A stretch of 64,000 nt of DNA, from contig NZ_LZDD01000002.1 in the NCBI RefSeq assembly GCF_001885095.1, positions 434,001 to 498,000 of the forward strand. The letters are read 5' to 3'. The notes under the pieces are model-generated. The model saw only the letters and a program-made list of their open reading frames with translations, did no database searches and had not been told where the DNA came from. Every line of letters begins with the position of its first letter. Positions within the stretch are counted from its first letter, which is position 1. The position numbers and the translations under genes were made by a program. This document shows, in pieces, positions 18,176 to 27,081 of this stretch. The DNA comes from Streptococcus bovimastitidis (GTDB lineage: Bacteria > Bacillota > Bacilli > Lactobacillales > Streptococcaceae).

Positions 18176-20377
18176 TTAGTCGAAGATGCTTGGGCCATAC
18201 AAGTCAAACAAATGGTAGGCCAGTAAGAGATTAAAATGTGAGTGATCCTCATTGATATCAAAACCAAGGATATCTTTAATCTTTTCCAAGCGATAAAGCA
18301 GGGTTGAACGGTGGATATAGAGTTGATCAGAGCTGGCTTTAATCTGGCACTGATTTTCCAAATAGACACGGAGGGTCTGGAATAAATCTAAGGATTGCTC
18401 TTTTGAAAATGACCAAATGCCACCCAATTGGGCTTTTACAAAGAGTTTGGAATCATCACTACGGGTTAAGGTATTTAGCAGAGAATAAGAACCAAGCTCG
18501 CTAAAGGAAGCCACCTGTCTTCCATAAGCCGTATTCTGCATAACATTTAGAACATGTTGAGCTTTTTTATAGCTGTCTCGATAATCCACGATTTGTTTAA
18601 CGCTACTACCAACCGCCAACCAAAGATTGACTTGTTCAGATTGGTGGTCTTGCAGATAATCATAAAGTTTTTCCCAGTATGTATTATCTGACAGGCTTTC
18701 TTGTGGTTTAAAGAGCAGGAGTTTTCCTTTAAAAATGGCTGAAACCAGGTGTTTGTCATACTTATTGAGATGGTAAACCATCTCGTTAAAGAGTTTATTG
18801 CGCTGGATTCGTTGATTAATGAGATCTTGGTGGTCAACTTCTTGGCTGTGAACATCAACTACAGCCACTGTATGATATTGATTGATATCAAAATTGAAAT
18901 AAGAAGCATAATCAATGATTTGGTCCATTTCATCACGCGCCTTGCTTGATAAGAGAGCCCCAACAAAGGAATTTTTCAATTGATTGAGAGCCTCGCGTTC
19001 AATCTTATATTTCATGAAGAAGGTGGCGTAAATACTAATAGCCATGGAAATGGCTAGGCTAAAGTTCTCTTGATTTCTTGGACGGTTCTTTTGGCTATAA
19101 ACTAAATAACCTAGAACTTCACGGTCCCCTTCTATTTTATTAAAGACCAGTTCTTCTTCAGCTACTTGTAACGTAAAGGTTGCTGGTTTATTCTGATAGG
19201 AGCTTTTTTCCTTTTGTATTTCTGCCACCACTAAATCCAAGGGCAATTGGCTATCCTTTAACTGATTATAGGCTGACAGGTTAAAAAATGGATCAAAAAC
19301 CAGTACATCGTTCATTATAAATTCTGACAGTACTCGGTTCATCTCATCGATGTCAACTTGATCTATGGATTTTTTGATTAAATTGGTTTGCAGCGCTAGC
19401 AATTCTTCCAAGGCCTGACGACGTTCATATTCACTCCGACGCAGAGACAAGTTCTCGTACATGGCGCTAAAATAATTGGTATAGGTCTGAAGGAGTTCAA
19501 AATCCTTTGCAGAAAAGATGTTATTTCCTGATTTTTTGCAGTAAAGAGCTCCAACTAATTGACCGTTTAAACTGATGGGCAGGGTAATTTCCCGGAAACC
19601 AATTTGTTCCACGTGAGGAAAGTAATCACGTAGGGCGTTACCACGACTGAGGCGGATATAATGGTCCTTTGGTACATAACCAAAAGTTGGTTTTTGCAAG
19701 AGCATAGCTTCCCGACTTTCATCTAATAAATAGATGCCAGTATAGTGGGTTTTTGCTTCCCGGCCTGACAAGTTGACAATCTGAGCTAAGAGGTCCTCGA
19801 TGGAATCTTGCATCATCAACTGGTGGGCTGAATGGGCAATCAGACGTAAATTCTTCTGACTATTTTCATTCTTTTGAATCATGTCCATAGCAATGGCTAC
19901 ATACTCACCCAATTCCTTGAAAACCGTCCGCATTTCATCAATGAAAGGTCTTTCATCATAATAACCGACGATGATTAAACCTTGATTAGATTGATTTTCA
20001 GTAATTGGAATGGTAAACCATGAATCAACCTGATGATTTCTGAAATACTGTGTTAGGACGGAATCTTCTCTTAGGAGATTATCATCTGACTTAATACTTT
20101 GCTGATAAAGAATTGGATCTACTTGATCAGTAGGATAAGGGAATAATTCCCGAATAGACTCAACCCCGCTTAGGTAATGAAGTCGCAAATAATCTTTGAC
20201 ATTAATGCCAATGCAAACAAAATCAGCTGAGAGAAGCTCCCTAAAACTTTGGCCAACTATTGTTAAAATTTCATCCCGAGAATTCCGATTTAATAATTGA
20301 CGTGAAGTCATTTTTAAGTGAGTTTCAATGTTCTCAATAAATTTTTCACGGCTTTTACTATTTATTACTTTTGTCAT
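18176..20377 (-). CDS. GAF-domain regulator with PucR/CdaR-type C-terminal HTH
   Basis: A 733-residue transcription regulator. The first half holds two GAF-like sensor domains (about residues 15-165 and 190-330 of this start), then a linker helix and a middle domain resembling the degenerate GGDEF-like module of CdaR proteins. The C-terminal helix-turn-helix of the PucR family has the signature LYIHRSTLLYRLEKIKDILG. GAF domains bind small ligands, so an acyl or CoA metabolite is a plausible signal. The start is ATG 20375-20377 with AAGGATGG ahead; ATG 20387-20389 has its ribosome site touching the codon. It lies directly downstream of the beta-oxidation operon, behind a terminator, and is the likely regulator of that operon. 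Confidence 0.82.
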   Translation of the reverse strand: MTKVINSKSREKFIENIETHLKMTSRQLLNRNSRDEILTIVGQSFRELLSADFVCIGINVKDYLRLHYLSGVESIRELFPYPTDQVDPILYQQSIKSDDNLLREDSVLTQYFRNHQVDSWFTIPITENQSNQGLIIVGYYDERPFIDEMRTVFKELGEYVAIAMDMIQKNENSQKNLRLIAHSAHQLMMQDSIEDLLAQIVNLSGREAKTHYTGIYLLDESREAMLLQKPTFGYVPKDHYIRLSRGNALRDYFPHVEQIGFREITLPISLNGQLVGALYCKKSGNNIFSAKDFELLQTYTNYFSAMYENLSLRRSEYERRQALEELLALQTNLIKKSIDQVDIDEMNRVLSEFIMNDVLVFDPFFNLSAYNQLKDSQLPLDLVVAEIQKEKSSYQNKPATFTLQVAEEELVFNKIEGDREVLGYLVYSQKNRPRNQENFSLAISMAISIYATFFMKYKIEREALNQLKNSFVGALLSSKARDEMDQIIDYASYFNFDINQYHTVAVVDVHSQEVDHQDLINQRIQRNKLFNEMVYHLNKYDKHLVSAIFKGKLLLFKPQESLSDNTYWEKLYDYLQDHQSEQVNLWLAVGSSVKQIVDYRDSYKKAQHVLNVMQNTAYGRQVASFSELGSYSLLNTLTRSDDSKLFVKAQLGGIWSFSKEQSLDLFQTLRVYLENQCQIKASSDQLYIHRSTLLYRLEKIKDILGFDINEDHSHFNLLLAYHLFDLYGPSIFD

Positions 20378-20410
20378 TTTTAAAGCCATCCTTTTTCATC
20401 ATTCTCTTCT

Positions 20411-20416
20411 ATTGTA
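20411..20416 (-). promoter_or_regulatory. Regulator-gene promoter -10
   Basis: Minus-strand TACAAT, 34-39 bases ahead of the regulator start. The 14-base palindrome at 20422-20435 lies just upstream, in the -10/-35 spacer. Confidence 0.45.
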
Positions 20417-20421
20417 AACAA

Positions 20422-20435
20422 TGAAAGCCGTTTCA
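20422..20435. promoter_or_regulatory. Palindromic operator candidate ahead of the regulator gene
   Basis: TGAAAGCCGTTTCA is an inverted repeat TGAAA-N4-TTTCA. It resembles a CcpA cre site in its arms but lacks the required central CG register, so I prefer an autoregulatory or unrelated repressor site. Confidence 0.35.
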
Positions 20436-20452
20436 ACAACTATTTAGCATGG

Positions 20453-20489
20453 AAAAACAGCTTCCTTTACTTAAGAGGAAGCTGTTTTT
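20453..20489 (-). terminator. Terminator of the beta-oxidation operon
   Basis: AAAAACAGCTTCCT (20453-20466) pairs with AGGAAGCTGTTTTT (20476-20489). It directly follows the CoA-transferase gene on the minus strand. Confidence 0.92.
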
Positions 20490-20500
20490 CACTATTTCAT

Positions 20501-22072
20501 TTATGCATTTTTAGAATCAATAATGTTAGCTAGTTTACCCCAGTTTTCACTGAAAATACCAGAATCCATTACTTTTAGGTCTTCAGAAATTGCAGGCTCG
20601 AATTCCATTTGATCCAAAATGTCTTTTTGTAAATCAACACCTGGAGCAATCTCAATCAAGCGAACTTGACCATTATGTAAATCAAAGACACCACGTTCAG
20701 TAACATAAAGAACTTCTTGACCAGATTCAGTTGCGTATTCACCAGAGAAGCTTACTTGCTCAACATTTTTGATGAATTTTGGTCCACGACCTTGATCATC
20801 GATGACCAATTTACCATCTTCACAGTGAACTTTACCACCTACTGTAAAGGTTCCGATAAAGACAATCCGTTTGGTATTTTGAGAGATATTAATGAAACCA
20901 CCAGGTCCAGGAACTTTAGGACCAAATTTAGTAACGTTATTATTACCATATTGGTCAATTTCTCCAATACCAAGAACTGTTAAGTCTAATCCATTACCAT
21001 CATAGAAGTCAAACTGGTTAGTCATTGGAATAGAAGCTTCATGGTTCAATGCCGAACCGAAGTCTAAACCAACTGCAGGGATTCCTCCCCAAAGACCCAT
21101 TTCAAGAGTTGCATTATAACGGTCACTAACACCCTCTTCGGCAGCCACTTGGGCAACCATATCTGGTGAACCAAAACCTAAATTAATGGTATCCCCAGGA
21201 CGTAATTCCATGGCTGCACGACGTGCAGTAATTTTACGTGTTGTTAATGGTGCAGGAACAACTTTATCTTGGTTAACTGGTACTTTAACGTCACCACATA
21301 GAACTGGGTCATAGATAGTTCCCATTGTTTGTTTATGGTATTCGTCTTCACCAATACATACATAGTCAACTAAGCCAAATGGAATTTGAACATCTTTCGG
21401 ATGAATTTGACCATTTTGAACCACTTTTTTAACTTGGCAGACAACAATGCCACCAGAATTTTTAGTAGCCATTGCAAGTTCTAATTGTTCTAGTTTACAT
21501 GTTTCATCTTTTAGTGAAATATTTCCATTTTCATCAGAATATGTTCCACGGATAAAGGCAACATCAATTTTTAGGTTAGGATAATGTAACCATTCTTCAC
21601 CATTAAATTCAACGAGTTTAATCAATTCTTCTTTGGTGATAGAGGTTGATTTTGAACCTTCCAATCGAGGGTCAACGAATGTTTTGAGACCTACTTTTGA
21701 AAGATAAGGTTTACGTCCAGCAATTGAACGATACAGTTGAGTGATAACACCTTGTGGCCACAAATAAACCTCATATTCGTTGTTAACAATTTTCTCAACC
21801 ATACCTGGTGATGAACCAACGTGTCCAGCGATAATGCGTTTAACCATACCTGGTGCAGTCATATGATCGGCACCACGTCCATATTGGTTATTCCCAATAC
21901 CACATGACCACATAAAAGTAATATCTTTTGGATGTTGTTCTTCTGCATAACGTTCTTCAACACCAATAAGTAATTGCTCAGGCAAACCACCTAGACCAAA
22001 GGTCAAGGTTGCAAGTAAATCACCGTCTTTAATGAGATTGGCTGCTTCTCTGTAGCTAATCAATTTTTCCAT
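20501..22072 (-). CDS. Acyl-CoA:acetate/3-ketoacid CoA-transferase (fused alpha-beta)
   Basis: A 523-residue family I CoA-transferase in which the alpha-type half (about 1-270) and beta-type half (about 280-515) are fused, as in E. coli YdiF and propionate CoA-transferase. The catalytic glutamate is expected in NATLEMGLWGGIP (about residue 333). FGLGGLPEQLLIG near the N-terminus forms the CoA-binding glycine loop. It moves CoA between acyl-CoA and a free acid, for example activating short fatty acids with acetyl-CoA or releasing acetate and butyrate. It is the last gene of the operon, 26 bases after the acyl-CoA synthetase. Confidence 0.9.
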   Translation of the reverse strand: MEKLISYREAANLIKDGDLLATLTFGLGGLPEQLLIGVEERYAEEQHPKDITFMWSCGIGNNQYGRGADHMTAPGMVKRIIAGHVGSSPGMVEKIVNNEYEVYLWPQGVITQLYRSIAGRKPYLSKVGLKTFVDPRLEGSKSTSITKEELIKLVEFNGEEWLHYPNLKIDVAFIRGTYSDENGNISLKDETCKLEQLELAMATKNSGGIVVCQVKKVVQNGQIHPKDVQIPFGLVDYVCIGEDEYHKQTMGTIYDPVLCGDVKVPVNQDKVVPAPLTTRKITARRAAMELRPGDTINLGFGSPDMVAQVAAEEGVSDRYNATLEMGLWGGIPAVGLDFGSALNHEASIPMTNQFDFYDGNGLDLTVLGIGEIDQYGNNNVTKFGPKVPGPGGFINISQNTKRIVFIGTFTVGGKVHCEDGKLVIDDQGRGPKFIKNVEQVSFSGEYATESGQEVLYVTERGVFDLHNGQVRLIEIAPGVDLQKDILDQMEFEPAISEDLKVMDSGIFSENWGKLANIIDSKNA

Positions 22073-22098
22073 AGTTATCCCTCTTCAGATATTTTCTT

Positions 22099-23634
22099 TT
22101 ACATAATAATTTGTTGTACTTTTTCACGACTTGCATGTCTTTCTTCTTCTTTAGCCATTGCAATTAAAGCTTTTTTATCTATTTTTCCAACTGGTGATTT
22201 TGGAAACTCTGCTAAGATATAATAGCGTTTTGGTGTTTTGTAGCCAGCTAAGTGTTCTCTAGCAAATTCTTTCAATTCTTCAAGAATATCACCGCTATCT
22301 TCTTTTAGAATAATAGCTGCTACAACACTCTCTCCCCATTGTTCCGCTGGAATTCCAAAGACCGTGGAATCCATGACTTGAGGGAATTTGTTCAAAACTG
22401 TTTCTACTTCACTAGGGTATACATTTTCACCACCCGTAATAATCATATCTTTACTGCGGCCAACGATAAAATAATCTCCATCAGCATCTATTCTTGCTAG
22501 ATCCCCTGTATAAACATAACCCTCTTTAAGCGTTTTAGCAGTTTCTTCAGGTTTATTCCAATAACCCGAGAAACGCGCCTCGTTACTAATAATCAATTCT
22601 CCAATTTCCCCATCAGCCACATCTTGACCATTCTCATCTACTAAACGAACTGTGTTGAAAAGAATTGGTTTACCAACTGAAGTTGGTTTACTTTTTTGTA
22701 AAGCTGGGTGAATTGAGAAATTATTTGGACCAATTTCTGTCAATCCATAGGAATTAACCAGTGGTAAATCAAGGTCTGCAAATAAGCGATAAACTTTTTC
22801 CGAAAGCGGAGCTCCACCCGATATAACCATTTCTAAAGATTCGAAATTTTCTTTAACAAATAAATCCGAGTCAGCTAACATGTAACACATAGTCGGAACA
22901 AAGAAAGCTTTTGTCGGCTTAAAGTCTCTAATGATCTTTATGGTTTCATCGGTGTAGAAAAAGCGCTGTATAACAATTTGACCACCTGCTACCAGGATAG
23001 GTATCGTGAAGCAAAACAAACCTGCTGTATGGAACATTGGTGTTGTTGTCATACCACGATCTTTAGCAGATAAATGCCAGCTTGGAATACTGGTCAAAGC
23101 ATTAGTAATGATTGCCTTATGGCTAATCATAGCACCTTTGGGTTGACCAGTTGTTCCACTGGTGTAAATGAGTACGGCAATGTCTTCCTGAGGAAATGCC
23201 TTTTGCTCTATCTCATGTTTGATATCAGGATGGACAACATCATTGTATTCTTCGGAATCAATATCAAGGTCAAGTAACTGTTCATTAACTAAAGACAATC
23301 TTGTTTTATGAATACGCGAGTAAAGAATGATTTTGGGAGCCGAATCCTCAACAATATGTTCGACTTCAGTATCTCTTAACCGCCAATTCAGTGGAATGAA
23401 GATAGCACCAATTTTGGTACAAGCAAAGAGTAAATCAAAATGGGCAATATCATTTGATGAAAAAAGAGCAACGCGATCACCAGGTTCAATACCTTGCGAT
23501 TGTAAATAGTATGCTAGATTAATAGCACGCTGATTCATTTGCTGAAAAGTCCAACGATGGCCTTTTTCAGCTTCTATTATTGCGATTCTTGAGCCGCTTA
23601 AGCGAGCTCTTTCAGCTAACCAATCATTTTTCAC
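22099..23634 (-). CDS. AMP-forming acyl-CoA synthetase (fatty-acid CoA ligase)
   Basis: A 511-residue member of the ANL superfamily that activates a carboxylic acid with ATP and CoA. The P-loop YTSGTTGQPKG (about residues 157-167), the A5 motif NSYGLTEIGPNN, the hinge/A8 region YTGDLARIDADGDYFIVGRSKDMIITGG (read in parts) and the catalytic C-terminal lysine in SPVGKIDKK are all present. Its placement with acyl-CoA dehydrogenase and thiolase suggests a medium- or long-chain fatty-acid substrate; chain length cannot be read from sequence. It is the fifth gene of the leftward operon. A small AAGGG/CCCTT hairpin lies in the gap upstream. Confidence 0.9.
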   Translation of the reverse strand: MKNDWLAERARLSGSRIAIIEAEKGHRWTFQQMNQRAINLAYYLQSQGIEPGDRVALFSSNDIAHFDLLFACTKIGAIFIPLNWRLRDTEVEHIVEDSAPKIILYSRIHKTRLSLVNEQLLDLDIDSEEYNDVVHPDIKHEIEQKAFPQEDIAVLIYTSGTTGQPKGAMISHKAIITNALTSIPSWHLSAKDRGMTTTPMFHTAGLFCFTIPILVAGGQIVIQRFFYTDETIKIIRDFKPTKAFFVPTMCYMLADSDLFVKENFESLEMVISGGAPLSEKVYRLFADLDLPLVNSYGLTEIGPNNFSIHPALQKSKPTSVGKPILFNTVRLVDENGQDVADGEIGELIISNEARFSGYWNKPEETAKTLKEGYVYTGDLARIDADGDYFIVGRSKDMIITGGENVYPSEVETVLNKFPQVMDSTVFGIPAEQWGESVVAAIILKEDSGDILEELKEFAREHLAGYKTPKRYYILAEFPKSPVGKIDKKALIAMAKEEERHASREKVQQIIM

Positions 23635-23674
23635 TATTGGCTCCTTTATCTCTATAAGGGCTTAACCCTTCTTT

Positions 23675-25723
23675 CTATTTTAATCCACTGTAGTCTGGAC
23701 GTTTACCTGCTAAGGATGCTTCTAAACCAATCAATGCTTCTTCTTTAGCAAATGTTTCATTTAAAAGTGAAAGTTCGTAAGCAATACCTTCATCCAAAGT
23801 TAATTCAGCTTGTTGATCAATCATTTCAGGAATTAATTTCACAATGCCAGGCCCTTTGTATGAAATTGTTTTCGCCATTTTAGCTGCAAATTCAGGACTA
23901 ACTCCCTCAGAAGCTTGGCCATTCACCGTATTAGCAAAGTTTGCATCTGAGAAGGCGGCTTTAATTTCAGCATATTTTTCTGGTAATGGACGGTCACGGT
24001 ATTTATCAGGACGTCCTGCAGTTATCAGTTCTTCAATCGCTTCGTTAAGATTTCCTGCTTCAGCAAGTTTTGTAACAATTCCTAAATCTGCTGCATCTTT
24101 AGCTGTAATTCCACGGCCAGTAAGCACATAGTATTTAGTCAATTCTTTACCAATTTGATGGTTGGTACGGAGCATTCCACCTAAACCTGGGTAAATACCA
24201 AGTCCACTTTCTGGGAATCCCATAGAACCTTTTTCAGTAGCGATTATTGCTTGACAAGCAAGTGCTAATTCAGAACCCCCACCTAATGACAAGCCATCAA
24301 GTAAAGCAATCGTATATTTCTTGCTTAATTCAATGCGACGTAATAATTTATGTCCACCTGAAGTGAAAGCATAGTTTTTATCAAGTGAATTCGTCTTAAT
24401 AGCATCTACGAAGAATTTTAAGTCTGCTCCAGCGACAAAGGCTTTACCAGCTCCTGAGAAGACAATTGCACGAACAGCATCATCTGATTCAGCTTTGTTA
24501 AAGGCTTCTTCAATTTGACCAACGACAGTTGGGTTAAGAGCGTTCATTGCTTCTGGACGGTTGATGCGAATGCGAGCAATACCATTAACGACTGAATAGT
24601 CAACAAAGCTAAAGTCAAAGTCTTTATCAAGTTCTGCTTGTTTCTTCAATAGACTACTTACTTCAAAACCTGGACGTTTTTCAGCAAGTTTTTCAACCAT
24701 TTCATAAGCTTTTTTAACACCAATTTGGTTAGCTAATTGGAATGGTCCAACTTTCCAACGAAGACCAACAACGGCACCACGGTTAACATCTTCAATTGAT
24801 GCCACGCCTTCGTCAACTAATTTACCAGCAACACTGATAACAGTTGCAAGTAAATGATCTTGAACAGCTTGGAATTTGCTTTCGTCAATAGGACCATCTT
24901 CCAAATCCCAAAGTTGGCGAGATTCTGTTTGTTCTTTCAAAAGTTGTGATGGGTAGTATGAATCACTAACTTCACGACCAAGGGTATTTGCTGAGTGGTA
25001 AGCTACTGGGATACCTGTAGCATTCATCAAGGCAAATGGGCCCATGCCAATTTTGAAAGCAGCACGCGCCGCTGCATCGATTGTTGCTTTATTAGCAACT
25101 CCCTCTTCAAAAAGTTTAACAGCTTCAGTTAACCAAGGAACAAAGAAACGGTTTACCGCAAAACCAGGAGCATCCTTAACCGTAATAGCTGTTTTACCAT
25201 GCATATCAGAGAATTTATTAGCAATTGCGACAGTTTCTGGACTTGTTCCTTCATGCGAAATGATTTCTAATAAACGGTTTTTAGCTGGGTGGAAGAAATA
25301 GTGCATTCCGATAAAACGGTCTGGACGGTTAGTTGCTTTAGCCAAGTTTTTAATATAGAAACTTGATGTATTTGAACTTAAAATAGTTTTTTCATCACAA
25401 ATTTGATCAAGTTTGCTTAAAACATCAGCTTTAACTTTTTCATCTTCAAAAACAGCTTCGATAACAAAATCAACTGATTTCACATCTTCATAGTTTGTTG
25501 TTGGAATAAGATTACCTAAAGTTGCTTCAACAAAAGCATCTGTGAAAACTTTACGTTCTTTCCCTTGGTCCAACATTGTCTTGATAATGCCCATACCACG
25601 GTCAACAGCCTCTTGCGAAACGTCAACTAAGTAACATTTAATGCCTTCTTGAGCGATTTTTTGGGCGATTCCTGAGCCCATAGTTCCTGCGCCAATTACG
25701 GCAACTGTAAATTCTTGTGACAT
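23675..25723 (-). CDS. Bifunctional 3-hydroxyacyl-CoA dehydrogenase / enoyl-CoA hydratase (FadN-like order)
   Basis: A 682-residue fusion. The N-terminal Rossmann domain starts VAVIGAGTMGSGIAQ (NAD binding), followed by the HAD C-terminal domains with the catalytic region GMHYFFHPAKNRLLE (histidine) to about residue 380. The last 290 residues form a crotonase fold with oxyanion loop AGKAFVAGADLKFF and two candidate catalytic glutamates, in LGGGSELALAC and GFPESGLG. The dehydrogenase-then-hydratase order is that of Bacillus FadN, the reverse of E. coli FadB. It carries out the hydration and second oxidation of beta-oxidation. It is cotranscribed with thiolase 23 bases upstream. Confidence 0.92.
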   Translation of the reverse strand: MSQEFTVAVIGAGTMGSGIAQKIAQEGIKCYLVDVSQEAVDRGMGIIKTMLDQGKERKVFTDAFVEATLGNLIPTTNYEDVKSVDFVIEAVFEDEKVKADVLSKLDQICDEKTILSSNTSSFYIKNLAKATNRPDRFIGMHYFFHPAKNRLLEIISHEGTSPETVAIANKFSDMHGKTAITVKDAPGFAVNRFFVPWLTEAVKLFEEGVANKATIDAAARAAFKIGMGPFALMNATGIPVAYHSANTLGREVSDSYYPSQLLKEQTESRQLWDLEDGPIDESKFQAVQDHLLATVISVAGKLVDEGVASIEDVNRGAVVGLRWKVGPFQLANQIGVKKAYEMVEKLAEKRPGFEVSSLLKKQAELDKDFDFSFVDYSVVNGIARIRINRPEAMNALNPTVVGQIEEAFNKAESDDAVRAIVFSGAGKAFVAGADLKFFVDAIKTNSLDKNYAFTSGGHKLLRRIELSKKYTIALLDGLSLGGGSELALACQAIIATEKGSMGFPESGLGIYPGLGGMLRTNHQIGKELTKYYVLTGRGITAKDAADLGIVTKLAEAGNLNEAIEELITAGRPDKYRDRPLPEKYAEIKAAFSDANFANTVNGQASEGVSPEFAAKMAKTISYKGPGIVKLIPEMIDQQAELTLDEGIAYELSLLNETFAKEEALIGLEASLAGKRPDYSGLK

Positions 25724-25746
25724 AAAACCTCTCCCTTCTCTAAATC

Positions 25747-26997
25747 TTATTTACCAGTGTAGTAGCCATTTTCTAGAAGTAAAGCAATACCTTGTCCACC
25801 ACCGATACATGCTGAAGCAATGGCATAGCGTTTATCTGGGTTATTCTTGAACTCATATAAGAGTGATGTAATAATCCGTGCACCTGACATACCAAGTGGG
25901 TGTCCTAGAGCAACTGCTCCTCCATGTGGATTGAATTTGTTTTTATAGAAGTCAGTATCCATATCAATACCAAGCTCGATTAAACATCCAATTGTTTGAC
26001 CAGCAAAGGCTTCATTAATTTCAAGAACATCGATATCCTTAACAAGGTCAAGTCCTTGACGTTCTAATAAGTCATTAATTGCATAAACAGGTCCTAAGCC
26101 CATTGTTTCAGGAGCACAACCAGAAATTTGATAGTCAACAACTTTAGCCATAACTTCTAAGCCTTTTTCTTTAGCTAATGATTCAGTTGTAAAGATTTCA
26201 AAGGCAGCACCATCATTTAAACCAGATGCATTACCAGCAGTTACGCTACCATCTTTTTCAAAAGCAGGACGTAATTTAGCAAGACTTTCCAAGCTTGTAT
26301 CAGGACGTGGATGTCCATCTTTTTCAACAACAGTTACTTGACCTTTACGTCCAGGAACTTCAACTGGAACAATCTCTTGAGCAAAGCGTCCACTTTCAAT
26401 AGCTTTAGCTGCTTTTTGTTGTGAATCATAAGCAAATTGATCTTGTTTTTCACGTGAAATATTGTATTTGCGAACAACGTTTTCAGCTGTATTACCCATG
26501 TGTGCAATACCAGAATTACGACCTGATGCTGAACGATGACCTTCTAAGTTAGCATCGATCATTTGGACATCCCCCATACGGAAGGCTTGATAACGAGCAC
26601 TGTCAGGAAGTTGATAAGGGGCACGTGATAAAGATTCAGCACCACCAGCAGCGATGATTTTTTTATTTGAATGTAAGAGTTCAAGTGATGCAGAGACAGC
26701 TGATTGTATACCTGAACCACAAATACGGTTAACAGTCATACCAGTTGAAGTATCTGGAAGACCGCTATTGATACCGATAATATTTCCAAGGTTGTTAGTT
26801 GTTTGTGAACCTGTAACATGTCCAACAATAACCTCATCAATATCAGAAACAGTTAATTTAGCACGGTCAACGGCTTCTTTCAAAGCCACTTCACCAAGAA
26901 CTTCAACAGGAACTGTTTTTAAATCACCAAGGTAAGCTCCAACAGGAGTTCTTGCAGCACCAACGATTACGATTTCTTCTTGTTTAGTAGTTAACAT
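25747..26997 (-). CDS. Thiolase (acetyl-CoA acetyltransferase / 3-ketoacyl-CoA thiolase)
   Basis: A 416-residue thiolase that cleaves 3-ketoacyl-CoA to acetyl-CoA and a shortened acyl-CoA, or condenses two acetyl-CoA. The acylated cysteine lies in NRICGSGIQS (about residue 94). The C-terminal catalytic histidine and cysteine lie in NPHGGAVALGHPLG and ASACIGGGQG. Context with acyl-CoA dehydrogenase and the FadN-like fusion favours the degradative role. The start ATG at 26995-26997 has AGAGGA ahead. The upstream gap to the dehydrogenase gene holds a hairpin without a T-run. Confidence 0.92.
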   Translation of the reverse strand: MLTTKQEEIVIVGAARTPVGAYLGDLKTVPVEVLGEVALKEAVDRAKLTVSDIDEVIVGHVTGSQTTNNLGNIIGINSGLPDTSTGMTVNRICGSGIQSAVSASLELLHSNKKIIAAGGAESLSRAPYQLPDSARYQAFRMGDVQMIDANLEGHRSASGRNSGIAHMGNTAENVVRKYNISREKQDQFAYDSQQKAAKAIESGRFAQEIVPVEVPGRKGQVTVVEKDGHPRPDTSLESLAKLRPAFEKDGSVTAGNASGLNDGAAFEIFTTESLAKEKGLEVMAKVVDYQISGCAPETMGLGPVYAINDLLERQGLDLVKDIDVLEINEAFAGQTIGCLIELGIDMDTDFYKNKFNPHGGAVALGHPLGMSGARIITSLLYEFKNNPDKRYAIASACIGGGQGIALLLENGYYTGK

Positions 26998-27030
26998 TTT
27001 TATCCTCTTCTCTTATTTTATCTAATGACA

Positions 27031-27064
27031 AGATTGGTCGAGCTTTTTAGACCCGACACAATCT
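27031..27064 (-). other. Intercistronic hairpin between acyl-CoA dehydrogenase and thiolase genes
   Basis: AGATTG (27031-27036) with TCGAG (27038-27042) pairs with CCCGA (27052-27056) and CAATCT (27059-27064), the inner stem including one G-T pair. No T-run follows on the minus strand, so it looks like an mRNA processing or stability element rather than a terminator. Confidence 0.4.
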
Positions 27065-27081
27065 CACTTTTTCTTTAAGTT

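Noticed and set aside
20422-20435. cre (CcpA) site ahead of the PucR-type regulator
   Set aside because: The arms TGAAA/TTTCA fit, but the central CG is out of register on both strands. Kept as an unassigned palindrome instead.
26446-26461. CACGTG palindrome in the thiolase gene resembling parS
   Set aside because: It reads TTTTTCACGTGAAATA, with two mismatches, including loss of the outer G/C pair that ParB reads. Only 14 of 16 match; kept as a weak note, not called.
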